Source: Tautonia rosea
Lineage (GTDB): Bacteria; Planctomycetota; Planctomycetia; Isosphaerales; Isosphaeraceae
Direction of reading: 5' to 3'
Assembly: GCF_012958305.1 (NCBI RefSeq)
Contig: NZ_JABBYO010000001.1
Coordinates: 496,001-560,000, forward strand
DNA: 64,000 bases
The notes under the pieces are model-generated. The model saw nothing but the letters and a program-made list of their open reading frames with translations, was not told the origin of the DNA and searched no databases. Both the position numbers and the translations under genes were made by a program. Positions 9,353 to 18,316 of this stretch are shown here, piece after piece. Position 1 is the first letter of the stretch. The number at the start of each line of letters is the position of its first letter.

Positions 9353-12300
9353 TTATTCGTCGGACGGATTGCCGAGGACGGCTCGAACGGCGAGGGGACC
9401 AGCCGAATGATCGTTGGCCGGAGGGACCTCGATGACGAGCGGCTCAATTGTGCCCTTCACCTGGAGGGTGTGTGTCCCGGTTTCCAGGCCGTGCAGGAGA
9501 GCCGAACCGGTCGTGTCGGTGCGGAGCGTGAGCGGCCATCGGGCTGCATACGGACCCTCGGAGCGGACGACCCGAAACGGCTGGTCGGGGGCAGGCCGAT
9601 CGTTGGCATCGACGAGTTGGAGCAAGACAGGGACGCCGGGCTCCGGGATGTCGAGGGCAAGGTCCGGGAGGGGTTCCCCGTCGGTGACCAGGAGCTCGAT
9701 GCTGGGTGAGGTCCAGACCTGATCACGAGCCGCCTGGACGAGGTAGCGGCCGGGAGTCAGACCGGAAAGGGCGAACGAGCCGTCGGCCCGGGAGGTGGTT
9801 TCGAGACTGAGGGCGAGGGAAAGCGCACCGCTTCCTTGATGTTGGGCCGAGACCTGGATCTGGCCGAGGCGGTCACCGATCGGTTTGCCTCCGATGGTGA
9901 CGAGTCCTGAGACGGTGATCGGAGGCGGAAGGACCACGCGAGGCGCTTCAGCGTCGGCATCGTCGGCCCGGAAGACGATCGCGCCGTTCGACCCGGGAAG
10001 GCGGACGGCGACGGAGGGGCCAGGGAGTCGGCCGGCAGGCTCCTCATTGCTGAGGGAGATCCAGCCGCCTTTCCAGAAGAGGCGGCCCGAAGCGTCGGTG
10101 ATTCCTTCGCCGATTGGCTGCGCGAAGGAGGGGGAAAAGAGCAAGGCTCGAGCGCCGAAGGCGGGGACCTCGCCGTTTTCGAGGAAGACGCGAGCGGCCG
10201 AAGGAGGGACTGGGAAGCGTTGCTCCTGGGAGGCTAGGGTATTCGCAGGGGCGGCGAGTTCCAGGCGATTGATGCCCTGGGCTAGCTCGACATCGATGGG
10301 GCCAAGCGACTGGTGGTCCTGGTCGATGGCCCGGGTGATCCAGAGGGACGCGGTGCCGACCGGGAGCGGCCCGATCCGGAATCGGCCGGTTTCGCGGTCG
10401 TGCAGGACGCTCGGCTCGAACCGTCCGCGTGCAGGATCGCGGGCAACATCGACCCGATCGTTTCGAACCTGGAGGCCGTGGCGGGGCAGCAGGAGGCCGT
10501 CGAGGTAGGCGACCGGTTCGGCCCGGAGTTCGACCTTCTGGTCGTCGTCGGAGTTCAGTTCGATGGCGCGGCCGAGGATGGCGACCGGGGCACGGAAGAG
10601 CTTGGCGGCCGGGTTCTCGGAGAAGGTGAAGATTGGAGGTGGTTCGAGGCCGTCGAGGATACCTCGGATGCGGTAGGAACCGCTGGGAAGTTCGGTGAAG
10701 CGGGCCAGGCCGGTCTCATCGGTGGTTGCGGCGAAGTCGGTCGATTCCTCCCAGTCAACGAGCAGGACCGTTCCGCGGGCGGGCTGGCCGTCCGTGTTCT
10801 GGAGTCGGACCTGGAGCGTGGCGGGGCCTCGACGAACGGCTCGGAGCGGGATCGGCTCGGCATTCGGCTCGGCGGCGGAGACGGCGACCTGGGCGGTGGC
10901 CTCGTAGAACGGCTCGGCGCGGTCGGGGTTGGGGTGAAGCTTCGAGTCGCGGAACCGGACGAGGACGAGATGATGTCCAGGTGCCTGGAAGGCGTGGGAT
11001 CCGATGCCGCTGTCATCAACCGCGAAGGAGGAGGAGGAACCGGACTGGGGCAAGGTGATGAAGAAGTCTCGGGAATTCAGTGGTGTCCCATCGGGGAAGA
11101 GGACCCGAAAATGCCGCTCAGTGGGGCGGGGTTGGAGCGACAGGGAGTGCGCGACCGTCTGGCCGTCGGCGACCTCGATGCCCTCGCTGATGCCGAGGAC
11201 GGGAGCCTCGTTTCCGACTCTGGGGAACATGACACGAGCCTGAGGGAATTGCCCCTCCCCCGCTTGAATGCGATACGTCCCAGGCAGGAGGTACTCGAAG
11301 CGGACGACTCCGTCGGGGCCGGTGGAGCCGATCGGGAAGATCCGGGAGAAAGGGTCGACAGCGTCGGGGGCGCGAGGGATGCCGATGATCATGGTCCGAG
11401 GGAACAAGTTCCCGTAGGGACTCACGTAATCGAGCCGGACCCCCGCGTTCGGAAGGGGCCGGCCATCCTTCAGGACGGTGACGAGCAGGGTTCCCCCCCG
11501 ATCGGCCAGCGTGATTTCGAGAGGGGGGCGATCGGGGGTGTCCGGGAAAGGAGGCGGGGCGTACGCCACTGCCGGGGGCTTGTCCTTCGGGGAGACGATG
11601 ACGAGGAGGGTGCTTGTGAACTTATGGAACGGGCCGGTGATGCGGAAGTTGCCGTGGGCGTCGGTCGTGGTCGAGCGTTGCTCGCCCACGAACCGCATGC
11701 CGGTGTTGAACTCGGCCCGGACAGCGACATAGGCCTCGGAGACGGGAAGGCCCCGGGTATCGGTGACGATCCCTTCGATCCAGGTGATTTCCTGATTCTC
11801 GTTGGCACGACGCACGAACCCGGGCAGATCGTGCGGGACGCCGGGCGGCCGCTCCGTGGCGGGGCCGACGATGAGCCCTTCAATACGGCGGCCGGGGACG
11901 ACCGTGGGTTTCACCTGCTCGACCCGAACCGGCTGGCCGTCGAGGAAGGCCCGGAGGGTTTGCGGTCCAGGCTGAACCTGGCGGAGGGAGAAGCGGCCGT
12001 CGGCGTCGCAAACGGCCCGAGAAGCGTTCCAGGGGGTTTCTCCGATGCCGACGGTGTCGATCTTGCCGATCAGGCCGGGAGCAATCCGTCCTTGAACCTC
12101 GCCGAAGCGGGCCAGGTGGGGGACCTGTGGCTGTACGGTCTGACCTCCGACGACCTCGAACCAGCCGGTCGCACCGAAGCCGATTTCGGGGACGATGAAG
12201 CGGAGACGCTGCATTCCCTCGACCCAGCGGAGGCGAAGAAGACCATCGGCGTCGGTCTGGGTGGAGAGTCGGGCACTGGTCTCCTGATGGAAGCCGAACC

Positions 12301-12820
12301 GGCGACCCTCGGGAAACAGTTCAACGGAACAATGAGCGAGGGGGAGACCGTCGGGGCTGAAGAGCCGGATCTCGGAAGTACCGGTCGGGGGGCAGAGAAC
12401 CTGGAGGCGGGGTTCTCCGCGTTCGCGCATCCAGCGGGTCTCGGCAGAATCGATGTACTGGTCCTCAGCCCTGCGCCGGAAGGACTCGTTGAGTGGGCCT
12501 CGGCCGAGGTGGATGATGTCCCAGGTTGAGGTTCTGGTGTCCTGAACCTGGACACGGCAGAGTGGGCCGTTCGATCCATCAGGTCCGGCGTGGAGGTTCA
12601 GGACGCGGAGCGGAGTCCACTGGAAGCGGCCATTCGCGTCGGTGGTGACGGTCGTTTCGGGGTGACCCCCTTGCGAAAAGGAGAGGGAGACGAAGGCGGC
12701 GGGCTGGTCGGTCCCGACGAACACGGCTGTCCCCTCGACCACCACAAGCCGATCATCGGATGAAAGTACCTGGGAAGGAATCAGGAGCATCCCGAGGAAG
12801 GCGAAAGGCAGGCGAATCAT
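9353..12820 (-). CDS. Large secreted protein with carboxypeptidase-regulatory-like/Cna-B repeats
   Basis: About 1155 residues. The ATG chosen gives a clean signal peptide (MIRLPFAFLGMLLIPSQVLSS) and has GGAG upstream; an earlier start would only add a charged leader. The mature protein is a chain of beta-sandwich repeats of the CarboxypepD_reg type. Each has a G-x-V-x-D/x-G-x-P-l...a-V core followed by T-D-x-x-G-x-F/R...L-x-P-G-x-Y. Examples are TTDANGRFQWTPL, DTRGLPVSEAYVAVRA, TDAHGNFRITG and LLPGTYRIQAG. No peptidase or anchor domain is seen. The closest functional guess is an exported scaffold, adhesin or polysaccharide-binding protein. It stands alone between the histidine kinase and mutM. 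Confidence 0.8.
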   Translation of the reverse strand: MIRLPFAFLGMLLIPSQVLSSDDRLVVVEGTAVFVGTDQPAAFVSLSFSQGGHPETTVTTDANGRFQWTPLRVLNLHAGPDGSNGPLCRVQVQDTRTSTWDIIHLGRGPLNESFRRRAEDQYIDSAETRWMRERGEPRLQVLCPPTGTSEIRLFSPDGLPLAHCSVELFPEGRRFGFHQETSARLSTQTDADGLLRLRWVEGMQRLRFIVPEIGFGATGWFEVVGGQTVQPQVPHLARFGEVQGRIAPGLIGKIDTVGIGETPWNASRAVCDADGRFSLRQVQPGPQTLRAFLDGQPVRVEQVKPTVVPGRRIEGLIVGPATERPPGVPHDLPGFVRRANENQEITWIEGIVTDTRGLPVSEAYVAVRAEFNTGMRFVGEQRSTTTDAHGNFRITGPFHKFTSTLLVIVSPKDKPPAVAYAPPPFPDTPDRPPLEITLADRGGTLLVTVLKDGRPLPNAGVRLDYVSPYGNLFPRTMIIGIPRAPDAVDPFSRIFPIGSTGPDGVVRFEYLLPGTYRIQAGEGQFPQARVMFPRVGNEAPVLGISEGIEVADGQTVAHSLSLQPRPTERHFRVLFPDGTPLNSRDFFITLPQSGSSSSFAVDDSGIGSHAFQAPGHHLVLVRFRDSKLHPNPDRAEPFYEATAQVAVSAAEPNAEPIPLRAVRRGPATLQVRLQNTDGQPARGTVLLVDWEESTDFAATTDETGLARFTELPSGSYRIRGILDGLEPPPIFTFSENPAAKLFRAPVAILGRAIELNSDDDQKVELRAEPVAYLDGLLLPRHGLQVRNDRVDVARDPARGRFEPSVLHDRETGRFRIGPLPVGTASLWITRAIDQDHQSLGPIDVELAQGINRLELAAPANTLASQEQRFPVPPSAARVFLENGEVPAFGARALLFSPSFAQPIGEGITDASGRLFWKGGWISLSNEEPAGRLPGPSVAVRLPGSNGAIVFRADDADAEAPRVVLPPPITVSGLVTIGGKPIGDRLGQIQVSAQHQGSGALSLALSLETTSRADGSFALSGLTPGRYLVQAARDQVWTSPSIELLVTDGEPLPDLALDIPEPGVPVLLQLVDANDRPAPDQPFRVVRSEGPYAARWPLTLRTDTTGSALLHGLETGTHTLQVKGTIEPLVIEVPPANDHSAGPLAVRAVLGNPSDE

Positions 12821-12930
12821 GGGAGTCGCTCCGATCGGGCCGCTGCGTCCGAATCGTCGAGGAGAAACCACGCCCTGAGACGCTTGAGCGTCGTTGACGA
12901 TTCGATCGGATGAGAAGAGTTCAAGAATTC

Positions 12931-13836
12931 TTATGATGGGGTGGTGTGATCCTTCCTGGGTCGTTTGCGAGTGGGGGGAAGCGACTCGACTGGGCCATCG
13001 CCGGGCTGACAGGTGGGGCAGAAATGGCTGGAACGGCCGATGAGGCCGGCAATTCGGGCGCGGACGATCGGAGTCTGGCAGACCTTGCAGGGTTCGCCGG
13101 TGCGTCCGTAGACATGATTGATGGCGAGGAAACCACCTTCGAGGCCAAGAACGGTGCGGTACCCCTGGTCGAAGCTGGAGCCCTCGGCGGCGATGGCGTC
13201 GGCAAGAACCTCGCCCATGGCACGGTGCATGAGGTCGATGGAGGGACGATCGAGCGAGTTGGCAGGACGCTCGGGATGGATGCCGGAGCGGTGGAGGATC
13301 TCATCCGCATAGATATTGCCGATGCCGGCGAGCACTTTCTGGTCGAGCAAGGTGGGCTTGATGGGACGGGAGGTCCGGGAGAGCCGGGCGGCAAGGTCGT
13401 CGGCCGAAATGAGCAGGGCGTCGGGACCGTGGGATTTGGAAAAGGCGAGTGTGGCGGAATCGAGGTCGGGATACCAGGCGATCCGGCCGAGCCGCCGGGG
13501 GTCGTTGTAGTGAACGGCGGCGTAAGGTTTGGGATCGGCCATCGAGAAGGTGAGCCGAATGTGCCGGGCCAGCTCGGAATCGACCAGATAAAAGGCTCCG
13601 GTCATCCTCGGCTGGATGACGATGATCCCTCTGGGTGCAGTCAGGATGATCACCACCCATTTGCCGCGGCGATTGACCGATTCGACGCGTGCGCCTCGGC
13701 CGTTGCGTTCGAGGCTTTTGGCGTCGCAATTGGAAAGGAGATGGGGATCGATGACCGTGAGTTTGCGGATGATACGGCCCTGCAAGGCGGGCCGGAGGCC
13801 GCGAACCATGGTTTCGACCTCGGGAAGCTCGGGCAT
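12931..13836 (-). CDS. mutM: Formamidopyrimidine-DNA glycosylase (MutM/Fpg)
   Basis: A 301-residue bifunctional DNA glycosylase/AP lyase excising 8-oxoguanine and FapyG. The start is fixed by the family's obligatory N-terminus: MPELPEVET, where Pro2 becomes the catalytic amine after Met removal and Glu3 is catalytic. An upstream in-frame extension would bury that proline. A conserved lysine lies in NRRGKWVVI. The H2TH region is LLDQKVLAGIGNIYADEIL. The C-terminal zinc finger has its four cysteines in CKVCQTP ... FCPTC, with the intercalating arginine region RSSHFC. It diverges from the BMC operon, with 239 bp shared between the two start codons. Confidence 0.95.
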   Translation of the reverse strand: MPELPEVETMVRGLRPALQGRIIRKLTVIDPHLLSNCDAKSLERNGRGARVESVNRRGKWVVIILTAPRGIIVIQPRMTGAFYLVDSELARHIRLTFSMADPKPYAAVHYNDPRRLGRIAWYPDLDSATLAFSKSHGPDALLISADDLAARLSRTSRPIKPTLLDQKVLAGIGNIYADEILHRSGIHPERPANSLDRPSIDLMHRAMGEVLADAIAAEGSSFDQGYRTVLGLEGGFLAINHVYGRTGEPCKVCQTPIVRARIAGLIGRSSHFCPTCQPGDGPVESLPPTRKRPRKDHTTPS

Positions 13837-13917
13837 GGGAGTCGACTCGATCGTGATCGGGGATTCCAGGGAATCGAAGAAAACGGAAAACATTGAATTG
13901 TATTGTACGCCTTCGCG

Positions 13918-13989
13918 GATCGTTCACGAGCGAATCACCGATTGATCGCAAACGATCAGAAATGTTTCCGGAATCGCGCAGAAACGATC
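13918..13989 (+). promoter_or_regulatory. Three evenly spaced operator-like sites upstream of deoR
   Basis: GATCGTT at 13918-13924 and its complement AACGATC at 13951-13957 and 13983-13989 have centres 33 and 32 bp apart, about three helical turns. The middle site is the half of a perfect 6-bp inverted repeat with a 4-base spacer (TGATCGCAAACGATCA, 13943-13958). The location upstream of an autoregulator-type deoR gene heading a catabolic operon suggests that these are its operators and that DNA looping or cooperative binding is used. No binding data exist here. Confidence 0.45.
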
Positions 13990-14007
13990 ATTTTCTCCAG
14001 CAGGTTC

Positions 14008-14036
14008 TTGACGGGGTTCGGTCAGTATTGGAATCT
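14008..14036 (+). promoter_or_regulatory. Weak candidate promoter of the BMC operon
   Basis: TTGACG, then 17 bp, then GAATCT. The -35 box is close to consensus and the -10 box is poor. It sits just downstream of the operator-like sites and 40 bp before the deoR start codon. Confidence 0.25.
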
Positions 14037-14075
14037 AGTGAAGGATCGTGTGAGAACGCTGCCGGAAAGGGTGAC

Positions 14076-14906
14076 ATGTTGGTCGAATCGCGGCGTCGGA
14101 CCTTGCTAGACCTGGTGAGCCGACAGGGCTTTGCGACCCTGGAGGAACTGGTGAAGGCGACCGGAGCGTCGGAAAGTACGATTCGGCGCGATCTGGAAGC
14201 CCTGGATCAGGCAGGGGCGATCAAGCGGACCCACGGCGGAGCAGTTTGCTCGGGCGAGGTGCGGTCGATGCCAGCGCTCGATGACCGGGTGACGACTGCT
14301 GCCGAGGAAAAGCGGGCGATCGGCCGGGCCATTTGCGACCTGATCGAAGATGGCGAGACGGTCTTACTGGACGGTGGGACGACCACCCTGGAGGTGGCTC
14401 GGGCTTTGGTGGGGCGGCCCTTGCAAGTGGTGACGAATAGCTTGCCGATTGCGGCGCTGCTGGCATCTAGCAAGGAAACCGACCTGATCCTGATCGGCGG
14501 GTACGTTTACCCCCGAACTGGCGTGGCGATGGGGCCCCTGGCCGTGGCCACGATGCAAGGCATCCGAGTACGCCGGGCAGTGCTGGGAGCAGGTGGAATC
14601 ACTGGTGAAGGCGTGTTCAATTCGAACAGCCTGCTGGTCGAGACCGAGCGACAAATGATGACATGCGGGCAGGAAATCCTGATCGCCGCGGATCATTCGA
14701 AGTTTGGCCGCCAGTCCCTTTCGAAGCTTTGCGGGCTTGATGAGGTCGACCGCGTGGTGACGGACTCTCAGCTTTCCGACCCGGATCGGGAGATGCTGGA
14801 GGAGGCCGGTGTGGCGCTGACCATCGCTCCGATCAACCCGATTGAAGACAACTCCGACCATCGAACGTCGGCCCGAACCCCTGGATCGAGGAGCGTCTCC
14901 CGATGA
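14076..14906 (+). CDS. DeoR-family transcriptional regulator of the BMC operon
   Basis: A 276-residue regulator. The ATG chosen follows GGAAAGG by six bases and places the DeoR winged helix at the very N-terminus, as in the family (helix-turn-helix about residues 16-50: [19 protein letters not shown]). The C-terminal sugar-phosphate-binding domain (about 75-250) shows the phosphate loop [10 protein letters not shown] and the motif [10 protein letters not shown]. DeoR proteins usually repress sugar catabolic genes and are released by a phosphorylated intermediate; here a fuculose- or rhamnulose-phosphate type signal is a reasonable inference. Its stop overlaps the next start (ATGA), so it is translationally coupled to pduL. 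PV-type BMC loci characteristically begin with such a regulator. Confidence 0.9.
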   Translation: MLVESRRRTLLDLVSRQGFATLEELVKATGASESTIRRDLEALDQAGAIKRTHGGAVCSGEVRSMPALDDRVTTAAEEKRAIGRAICDLIEDGETVLLDGGTTTLEVARALVGRPLQVVTNSLPIAALLASSKETDLILIGGYVYPRTGVAMGPLAVATMQGIRVRRAVLGAGGITGEGVFNSNSLLVETERQMMTCGQEILIAADHSKFGRQSLSKLCGLDEVDRVVTDSQLSDPDREMLEEAGVALTIAPINPIEDNSDHRTSARTPGSRSVSR

Positions 14907-15580
14907 GCGCGACCGCCGCGATCAGCCGAGGACAGATTGAACAGGTTGTTCGGTCGATCCTTCAGCAGCAATTCAACGGCAACGGCCAGCAGGCAACCGG
15001 ATATCGACCAAACCTGGTGGTGAATATCTCAGCCAGGCATGTCCACCTGACGCAGGAACATGTGGACATCTTGTTCGGCCAGGGGTATCAGCTCACCGAG
15101 ATGAAACGGCTTTATCAGGCGACCGATTTTGCAAGCAACGAGACGGTGGCGGTCGTGGGCCCACGTCAACGGATGATTCCGAACATCCGCATCCTGGGTC
15201 CTTGCCGGAAGTTCAGCCAGGTCGAGCTGTCATTCACCGATGCGATTAGCCTTGGGATTGATGCTCCCGTACGAATGTCGGGGGACATCGAAGGAACGCC
15301 GGGCTGCTTGTTGATCGGGCCGAAAGGGAGCGTCGAACTGACCAAGGGGGTCATCCGGGCCGAGCGGCATGTTCACATGGGGGATCGTGACGCCGAGTAC
15401 TACGGCGTGAAGGCGAAGGATCGGATGAACCTTCGGATTCATGGCCCCTGCCCGACCACACTGGAGGGCCTGCTGGTTCGGACCCATCCGGACTGGAAGC
15501 TGGAGGTCCACATCGATACCGACGAAGGAAACGCGAGTGACCTGGTTCATGCGACCAAGGTTGAACTGATCAAACCGTGA
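14903..15580 (+). CDS. pduL: PduL-type phosphate acyltransferase (BMC lumen enzyme)
   Basis: A 225-residue phosphotransacylase that converts acyl-CoA plus phosphate to acyl-phosphate plus CoA, regenerating CoA inside the compartment. The N-terminus (about residues 8-24, [18 protein letters not shown]) is a short amphipathic helix followed by a Gly/Gln-rich linker. That is the usual form of an encapsulation peptide. The double beta-barrel core carries the zinc-binding histidines in SARHVHL and AERHVHMG, and a conserved [14 protein letters not shown] segment. The substrate is probably lactoyl- or propionyl-CoA, inferred from the aldolase in the operon. It shares a four-base overlap with deoR. 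Confidence 0.93.
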   Translation: MSATAAISRGQIEQVVRSILQQQFNGNGQQATGYRPNLVVNISARHVHLTQEHVDILFGQGYQLTEMKRLYQATDFASNETVAVVGPRQRMIPNIRILGPCRKFSQVELSFTDAISLGIDAPVRMSGDIEGTPGCLLIGPKGSVELTKGVIRAERHVHMGDRDAEYYGVKAKDRMNLRIHGPCPTTLEGLLVRTHPDWKLEVHIDTDEGNASDLVHATKVELIKP

Positions 15581-15707
15581 GGTTCGGAGCGAGGCCGCTG
15601 GGCTTCGATCGCCGTCACTCACCGACACCGACCGACACCACTACGAACCATGCCGAGGATTCGGGGAGCGTGACCCCGGTCGACGGCCGAACTGCAGGGG
15701 ACCGATC

Positions 15708-16052
15708 ATGGCCAATGGATCCATCCACGAAGCACTCGGGATGATCGAAACAAAAGGATTCGTCGCGTTGGTCGAAGCGACCGATGCGATGCTCAAGGCG
15801 GCCAACGTTGAGCTGGCCGGCTGGGACAAGGTCGGCAGCGGCCTGGTCACGGCGTTTGTCGTCGGCGACGTCGCGGCGGTCAAGGCAGCTGTCGATGCTG
15901 GAGCCGCGGCCGCAAGTCGCATTGGCGAAGTCCTGAGTGTTCAGGTGATTCCGCGACCGCATGAGGAGCTGGGCGGTGTCTTGAGTTTTGCCAAGGCCAA
16001 GGCGGCAGCTCAGGCCGGCACTGCGTCCACCCCCAAGAAAGAGGGAGCCTGA
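15708..16052 (+). CDS. BMC-H shell hexamer protein 1
   Basis: A 114-residue single-domain microcompartment shell protein. The Pfam BMC fold is clear: [25 protein letters not shown], then a pore loop KVGSG, then [18 protein letters not shown], and the closing VIPRPHEEL. The C-terminal tail (about residues 90-114) is Ala/Lys-rich and longer than in the next two paralogues. The Shine-Dalgarno is AGGGG. Six subunits should form a flat hexamer with a central pore lined by the GSG loop. A 127-bp non-coding gap separates it from pduL and only 4 bp separate its stop from the next shell gene. Confidence 0.95.
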   Translation: MANGSIHEALGMIETKGFVALVEATDAMLKAANVELAGWDKVGSGLVTAFVVGDVAAVKAAVDAGAAAASRIGEVLSVQVIPRPHEELGGVLSFAKAKAAAQAGTASTPKKEGA

Positions 16053-16056
16053 TCCC

Positions 16057-16344
16057 ATGGCGAGCGGAAATGCTTCCGGAGAGGCGCTCGGGATGATCGA
16101 GTGCCGAGGACTGGTCGGCATCATCGAGGCGACCGACGCAATGCTCAAGGCGGCCAATGTGACCCACGTTGGTCGGATCAGCGTGGGCGGAACGTACGTC
16201 ACCACGGTGGTTCGTGGGGACGTGGGGAGCGTTCGGGCAGCGGTCGAAGCCGGGGCCGAATCGGCCAGCCGGGTGGGAGACCTGGTCTCGGCACATGTGA
16301 TCCCGAGGCCGGACCCGGCCGTGCTTGGCACTTTCTTCGCCTGA
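16057..16344 (+). CDS. BMC-H shell hexamer protein 2
   Basis: A 95-residue single BMC domain ([25 protein letters not shown] ... RGDVGSVRAAVEAGAESA ... HVIPRPDP). The ATG follows GAGGGAG. An upstream in-frame extension is arginine-rich, overlaps the preceding shell gene and is not credible. The pore loop reads VGGT rather than the GSG of its neighbour, so the hexamer's pore should differ in size or polarity. It lacks the Ala/Lys tail of the first paralogue. Confidence 0.95.
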   Translation: MASGNASGEALGMIECRGLVGIIEATDAMLKAANVTHVGRISVGGTYVTTVVRGDVGSVRAAVEAGAESASRVGDLVSAHVIPRPDPAVLGTFFA

Positions 16345-16387
16345 GTCGGTTCGGCCGATCGGGCCGATGATTGTCCTGGGCAGTTGT

Positions 16388-16409
16388 GCGGGAGGGCCTG
16401 TCCTCCCGC
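16388..16409 (+). promoter_or_regulatory. Intra-operon hairpin between two shell genes
   Basis: A perfect 8-bp GC-rich stem (GCGGGAGG / CCTCCCGC) with a 6-base loop lies in the 109-bp gap between shell genes 2 and 3, without a T tract. It could stabilise or process the mRNA and tune shell stoichiometry, or act as a weak attenuator. This is inference from position. Confidence 0.4.
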
Positions 16410-16453
16410 CTTGCATCGCTCCTCTCACCCCATTCCATGATCGAGAACCATTT

Positions 16454-16732
16454 ATGAACGGCTCGGCACTGGGCCTGATCGAGACGAGAGGGCTCATCGG
16501 CCTGATCTACGCGTATGACGCGATGCTCAAGGCTGCGAATGTTGAAGTTGCCACGGCGGTCATCAAGCTCGACGGCGGCGTGGTCAGTGGCATTATCCGG
16601 GGCGACGTGAGCAGCGTTCGGGCCGCGGTCGAAGCTGGGGCTGAGGCCGCGGCCCGTTGCGGCGAGCTGCACGCGGCGCATGTGATTCCCCGGCCCGACC
16701 CGGCCGTGGTTGCCGCTTTCGTCGGCAAATGA
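16454..16732 (+). CDS. BMC-H shell hexamer protein 3
   Basis: A 92-residue single BMC domain ([25 protein letters not shown] ... RGDVSSVRAAVEAGAEAAARCGEL ... HVIPRPDPAV). The pore loop is LDGG, bringing an acidic residue to the pore, unlike either paralogue. The segment YAYDAM replaces the EATDAM seen in the other two. The ATG lacks a strong Shine-Dalgarno. A longer start would add about 43 proline-rich residues spanning the intergenic hairpin, so it is rejected. PV-type loci that I recall carry two BMC-H genes, so the third looks like an added paralogue. Confidence 0.93.
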   Translation: MNGSALGLIETRGLIGLIYAYDAMLKAANVEVATAVIKLDGGVVSGIIRGDVSSVRAAVEAGAEAAARCGELHAAHVIPRPDPAVVAAFVGK

Positions 16733-16757
16733 CCCGGATGCTTGAAAGGGACGCGCG

Positions 16758-17951
16758 ATGAAGATTCTGGTCGCCAACCTCGGTAGCACCAGCTTCAAGT
16801 ACCGCTTATACGACCTGGGCGCCCCGGGAGAGCCGATGCTGGCTCGGGGAGCGGTCGAACGAATCGGTGCGCCGCAGTCGAAGGTGGCATTCAGCTCGTC
16901 GAAAGGGAAGACCGACGGCGAGCAGCCGATCCCTGATCACGGGGAGGCGGTGCGGCTTTGCCTGGCGCAACTGACCGATCCGATGCTGGGGGTGATTGCA
17001 TCGGCTGACGAGGTTGCCGCGATCGGATTCAAAGCGGTTCATGCGAAAGGTGTCAGCGGCGTTCAACGGGTTGATGAATCGCTTCTGGTCGCAATGGAAG
17101 CGTTCAATGATGTCGCTCCCGCACATAATCCCCCTTATGTGAAGGCGATGCGGATGCTTTCCGAGCGGTTCCCGGCGATGTCGCTGGTCGCGGCCTTCGA
17201 AACCGGATTCCATGCCACAATCCCGGACCGAACCCGACGGTACGCGGTACCAGAAGCATGGGCGACGGAACACGGCGTGCTTCGCTGGGGATTCCACGGC
17301 GCAAGTCATCGATACATCGCAGAGCGGTCGGCAGAGCTGATCGCACGTCCGGGCTTGAAGGTGATCTCGTGTCACCTTGGGGGAAGCTCGTCCCTATGCG
17401 CAATCAAAGAAGGAAAGTCGGTCGCCACGAGCATGGGAATGAGCCCGCAATCGGGTCTCTTTCAAAACAACCGAGTGGGAGATTTCGATCCGTTCGCCTT
17501 GCCTGCGGTCATGCGGGCGACGGGGATGTCATTCGAGCAAACCCTTAGCGTGCTGGCGTCTCAGTCGGGATTGCTGGGTCTCTGCGGAGTGAATGACCTC
17601 AGGGACGTGGAGGCGGCGGCGGATTCGGGAGATGCGAAGGCCCAGCTTGCGCTGGAGATGTTCGTCACCTCGATCCGGCACTATCTCGGCGCCTATCTGG
17701 TGGAGCTGGGGGATACAGACGCAATCGTGTTCACGGCGGGCATCGGTGAAAACTCGTCCCGGATTCGATCGATGGTCTGCCAGGGGCTTGAGTTCTTCGG
17801 CATTCACCTGAATACCGAGCTGAACGAAGCGGTTAGCGGCGAACACAAGATTTCGTCGGCGGACAGTCGTGTCGAGGTCTGGGTCATTCCGACGAATGAA
17901 GAGATTATTGTGGCTCGCCAGGCCCGTGATCTGTTGTCGGGAGCGGTCTGA
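16758..17951 (+). CDS. ackA: Acetate/propionate-type kinase (AckA family)
   Basis: A 397-residue ASKHA-fold kinase making ATP from acyl-phosphate and ADP. The N-terminal phosphate loop is NLGSTSFKYRLYDL. Also visible are the conserved Arg/His region GFHGASHRYI, the glycine-rich SCHLGGSSSLCAI, the TSMGMSPQSGL motif and the C-terminal FTAGIGENSSRIR. The length is as expected. It lies 25 bp after the third shell gene. In PV-type compartments this enzyme completes the PduL reaction, giving lactate or acetate plus ATP. No encapsulation-peptide-like extension is seen, so it may act outside the shell. Confidence 0.93.
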   Translation: MKILVANLGSTSFKYRLYDLGAPGEPMLARGAVERIGAPQSKVAFSSSKGKTDGEQPIPDHGEAVRLCLAQLTDPMLGVIASADEVAAIGFKAVHAKGVSGVQRVDESLLVAMEAFNDVAPAHNPPYVKAMRMLSERFPAMSLVAAFETGFHATIPDRTRRYAVPEAWATEHGVLRWGFHGASHRYIAERSAELIARPGLKVISCHLGGSSSLCAIKEGKSVATSMGMSPQSGLFQNNRVGDFDPFALPAVMRATGMSFEQTLSVLASQSGLLGLCGVNDLRDVEAAADSGDAKAQLALEMFVTSIRHYLGAYLVELGDTDAIVFTAGIGENSSRIRSMVCQGLEFFGIHLNTELNEAVSGEHKISSADSRVEVWVIPTNEEIIVARQARDLLSGAV

Positions 17952-17989
17952 GTGGTGGGAACCGGTCTTCAGGAAATCGGAGCGCATTG

Positions 17990-18316
17990 ATGTTTGTTGC
18001 CCGAGTGACCGGATCGGTGGTCGCGACCCAAAAGGTTGTGTCGATGACCGGGCACAAGCTGCTGACGGTTGAGCCGTACCGGGTCGATCCCGAGTCGAAC
18101 ACGCGTCTGGTTCCGACGGGCAGAACGTTCGTGGTGGTCGATACGCTCGGGGCAGGGCTTGGTGAGATGGTCTTGATCTGTCAGGGGTCAAGTGCCCGAT
18201 TGACGCCAGAAACGGAGAAACTGCCGATCGATGCGGTGGTGATCGGATTGGTGGACACGGTGGACATTGGCGGTACGGTCGTGTTCTCGGGTCGAGACGA
18301 TGCCCGTAACCACTGA
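17990..18316 (+). CDS. BMC-P (EutN/CcmL) shell pentamer protein 1
   Basis: A 108-residue EutN/CcmL-type pentamer capping the vertices of the shell. The N-terminus FVARVTGSVVATQKV and the core KLLTVEPYRVD ... VVVDTLGAGLGEMVLICQGSSAR ... PIDAVVIGLVDTV match the family. The ATG is preceded by GGAG. It is the longest of three BMC-P proteins in the operon. Its stop overlaps the next start by one base (TGATG), so the downstream membrane-protein gene is likely translationally coupled. Confidence 0.93.
   Translation: MFVARVTGSVVATQKVVSMTGHKLLTVEPYRVDPESNTRLVPTGRTFVVVDTLGAGLGEMVLICQGSSARLTPETEKLPIDAVVIGLVDTVDIGGTVVFSGRDDARNH

Noticed and set aside
10313-12529. 738-codon plus-strand open frame
   Set aside because: Mirror of the carboxypeptidase-regulatory-repeat gene; low-complexity Gly/Glu/Asp translation and no domain.
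15581-15707. Short ACCGACACC-type repeats before the first shell gene, considered as a regulatory array
   Set aside because: Only about two imperfect copies, within the range expected by chance in this composition.
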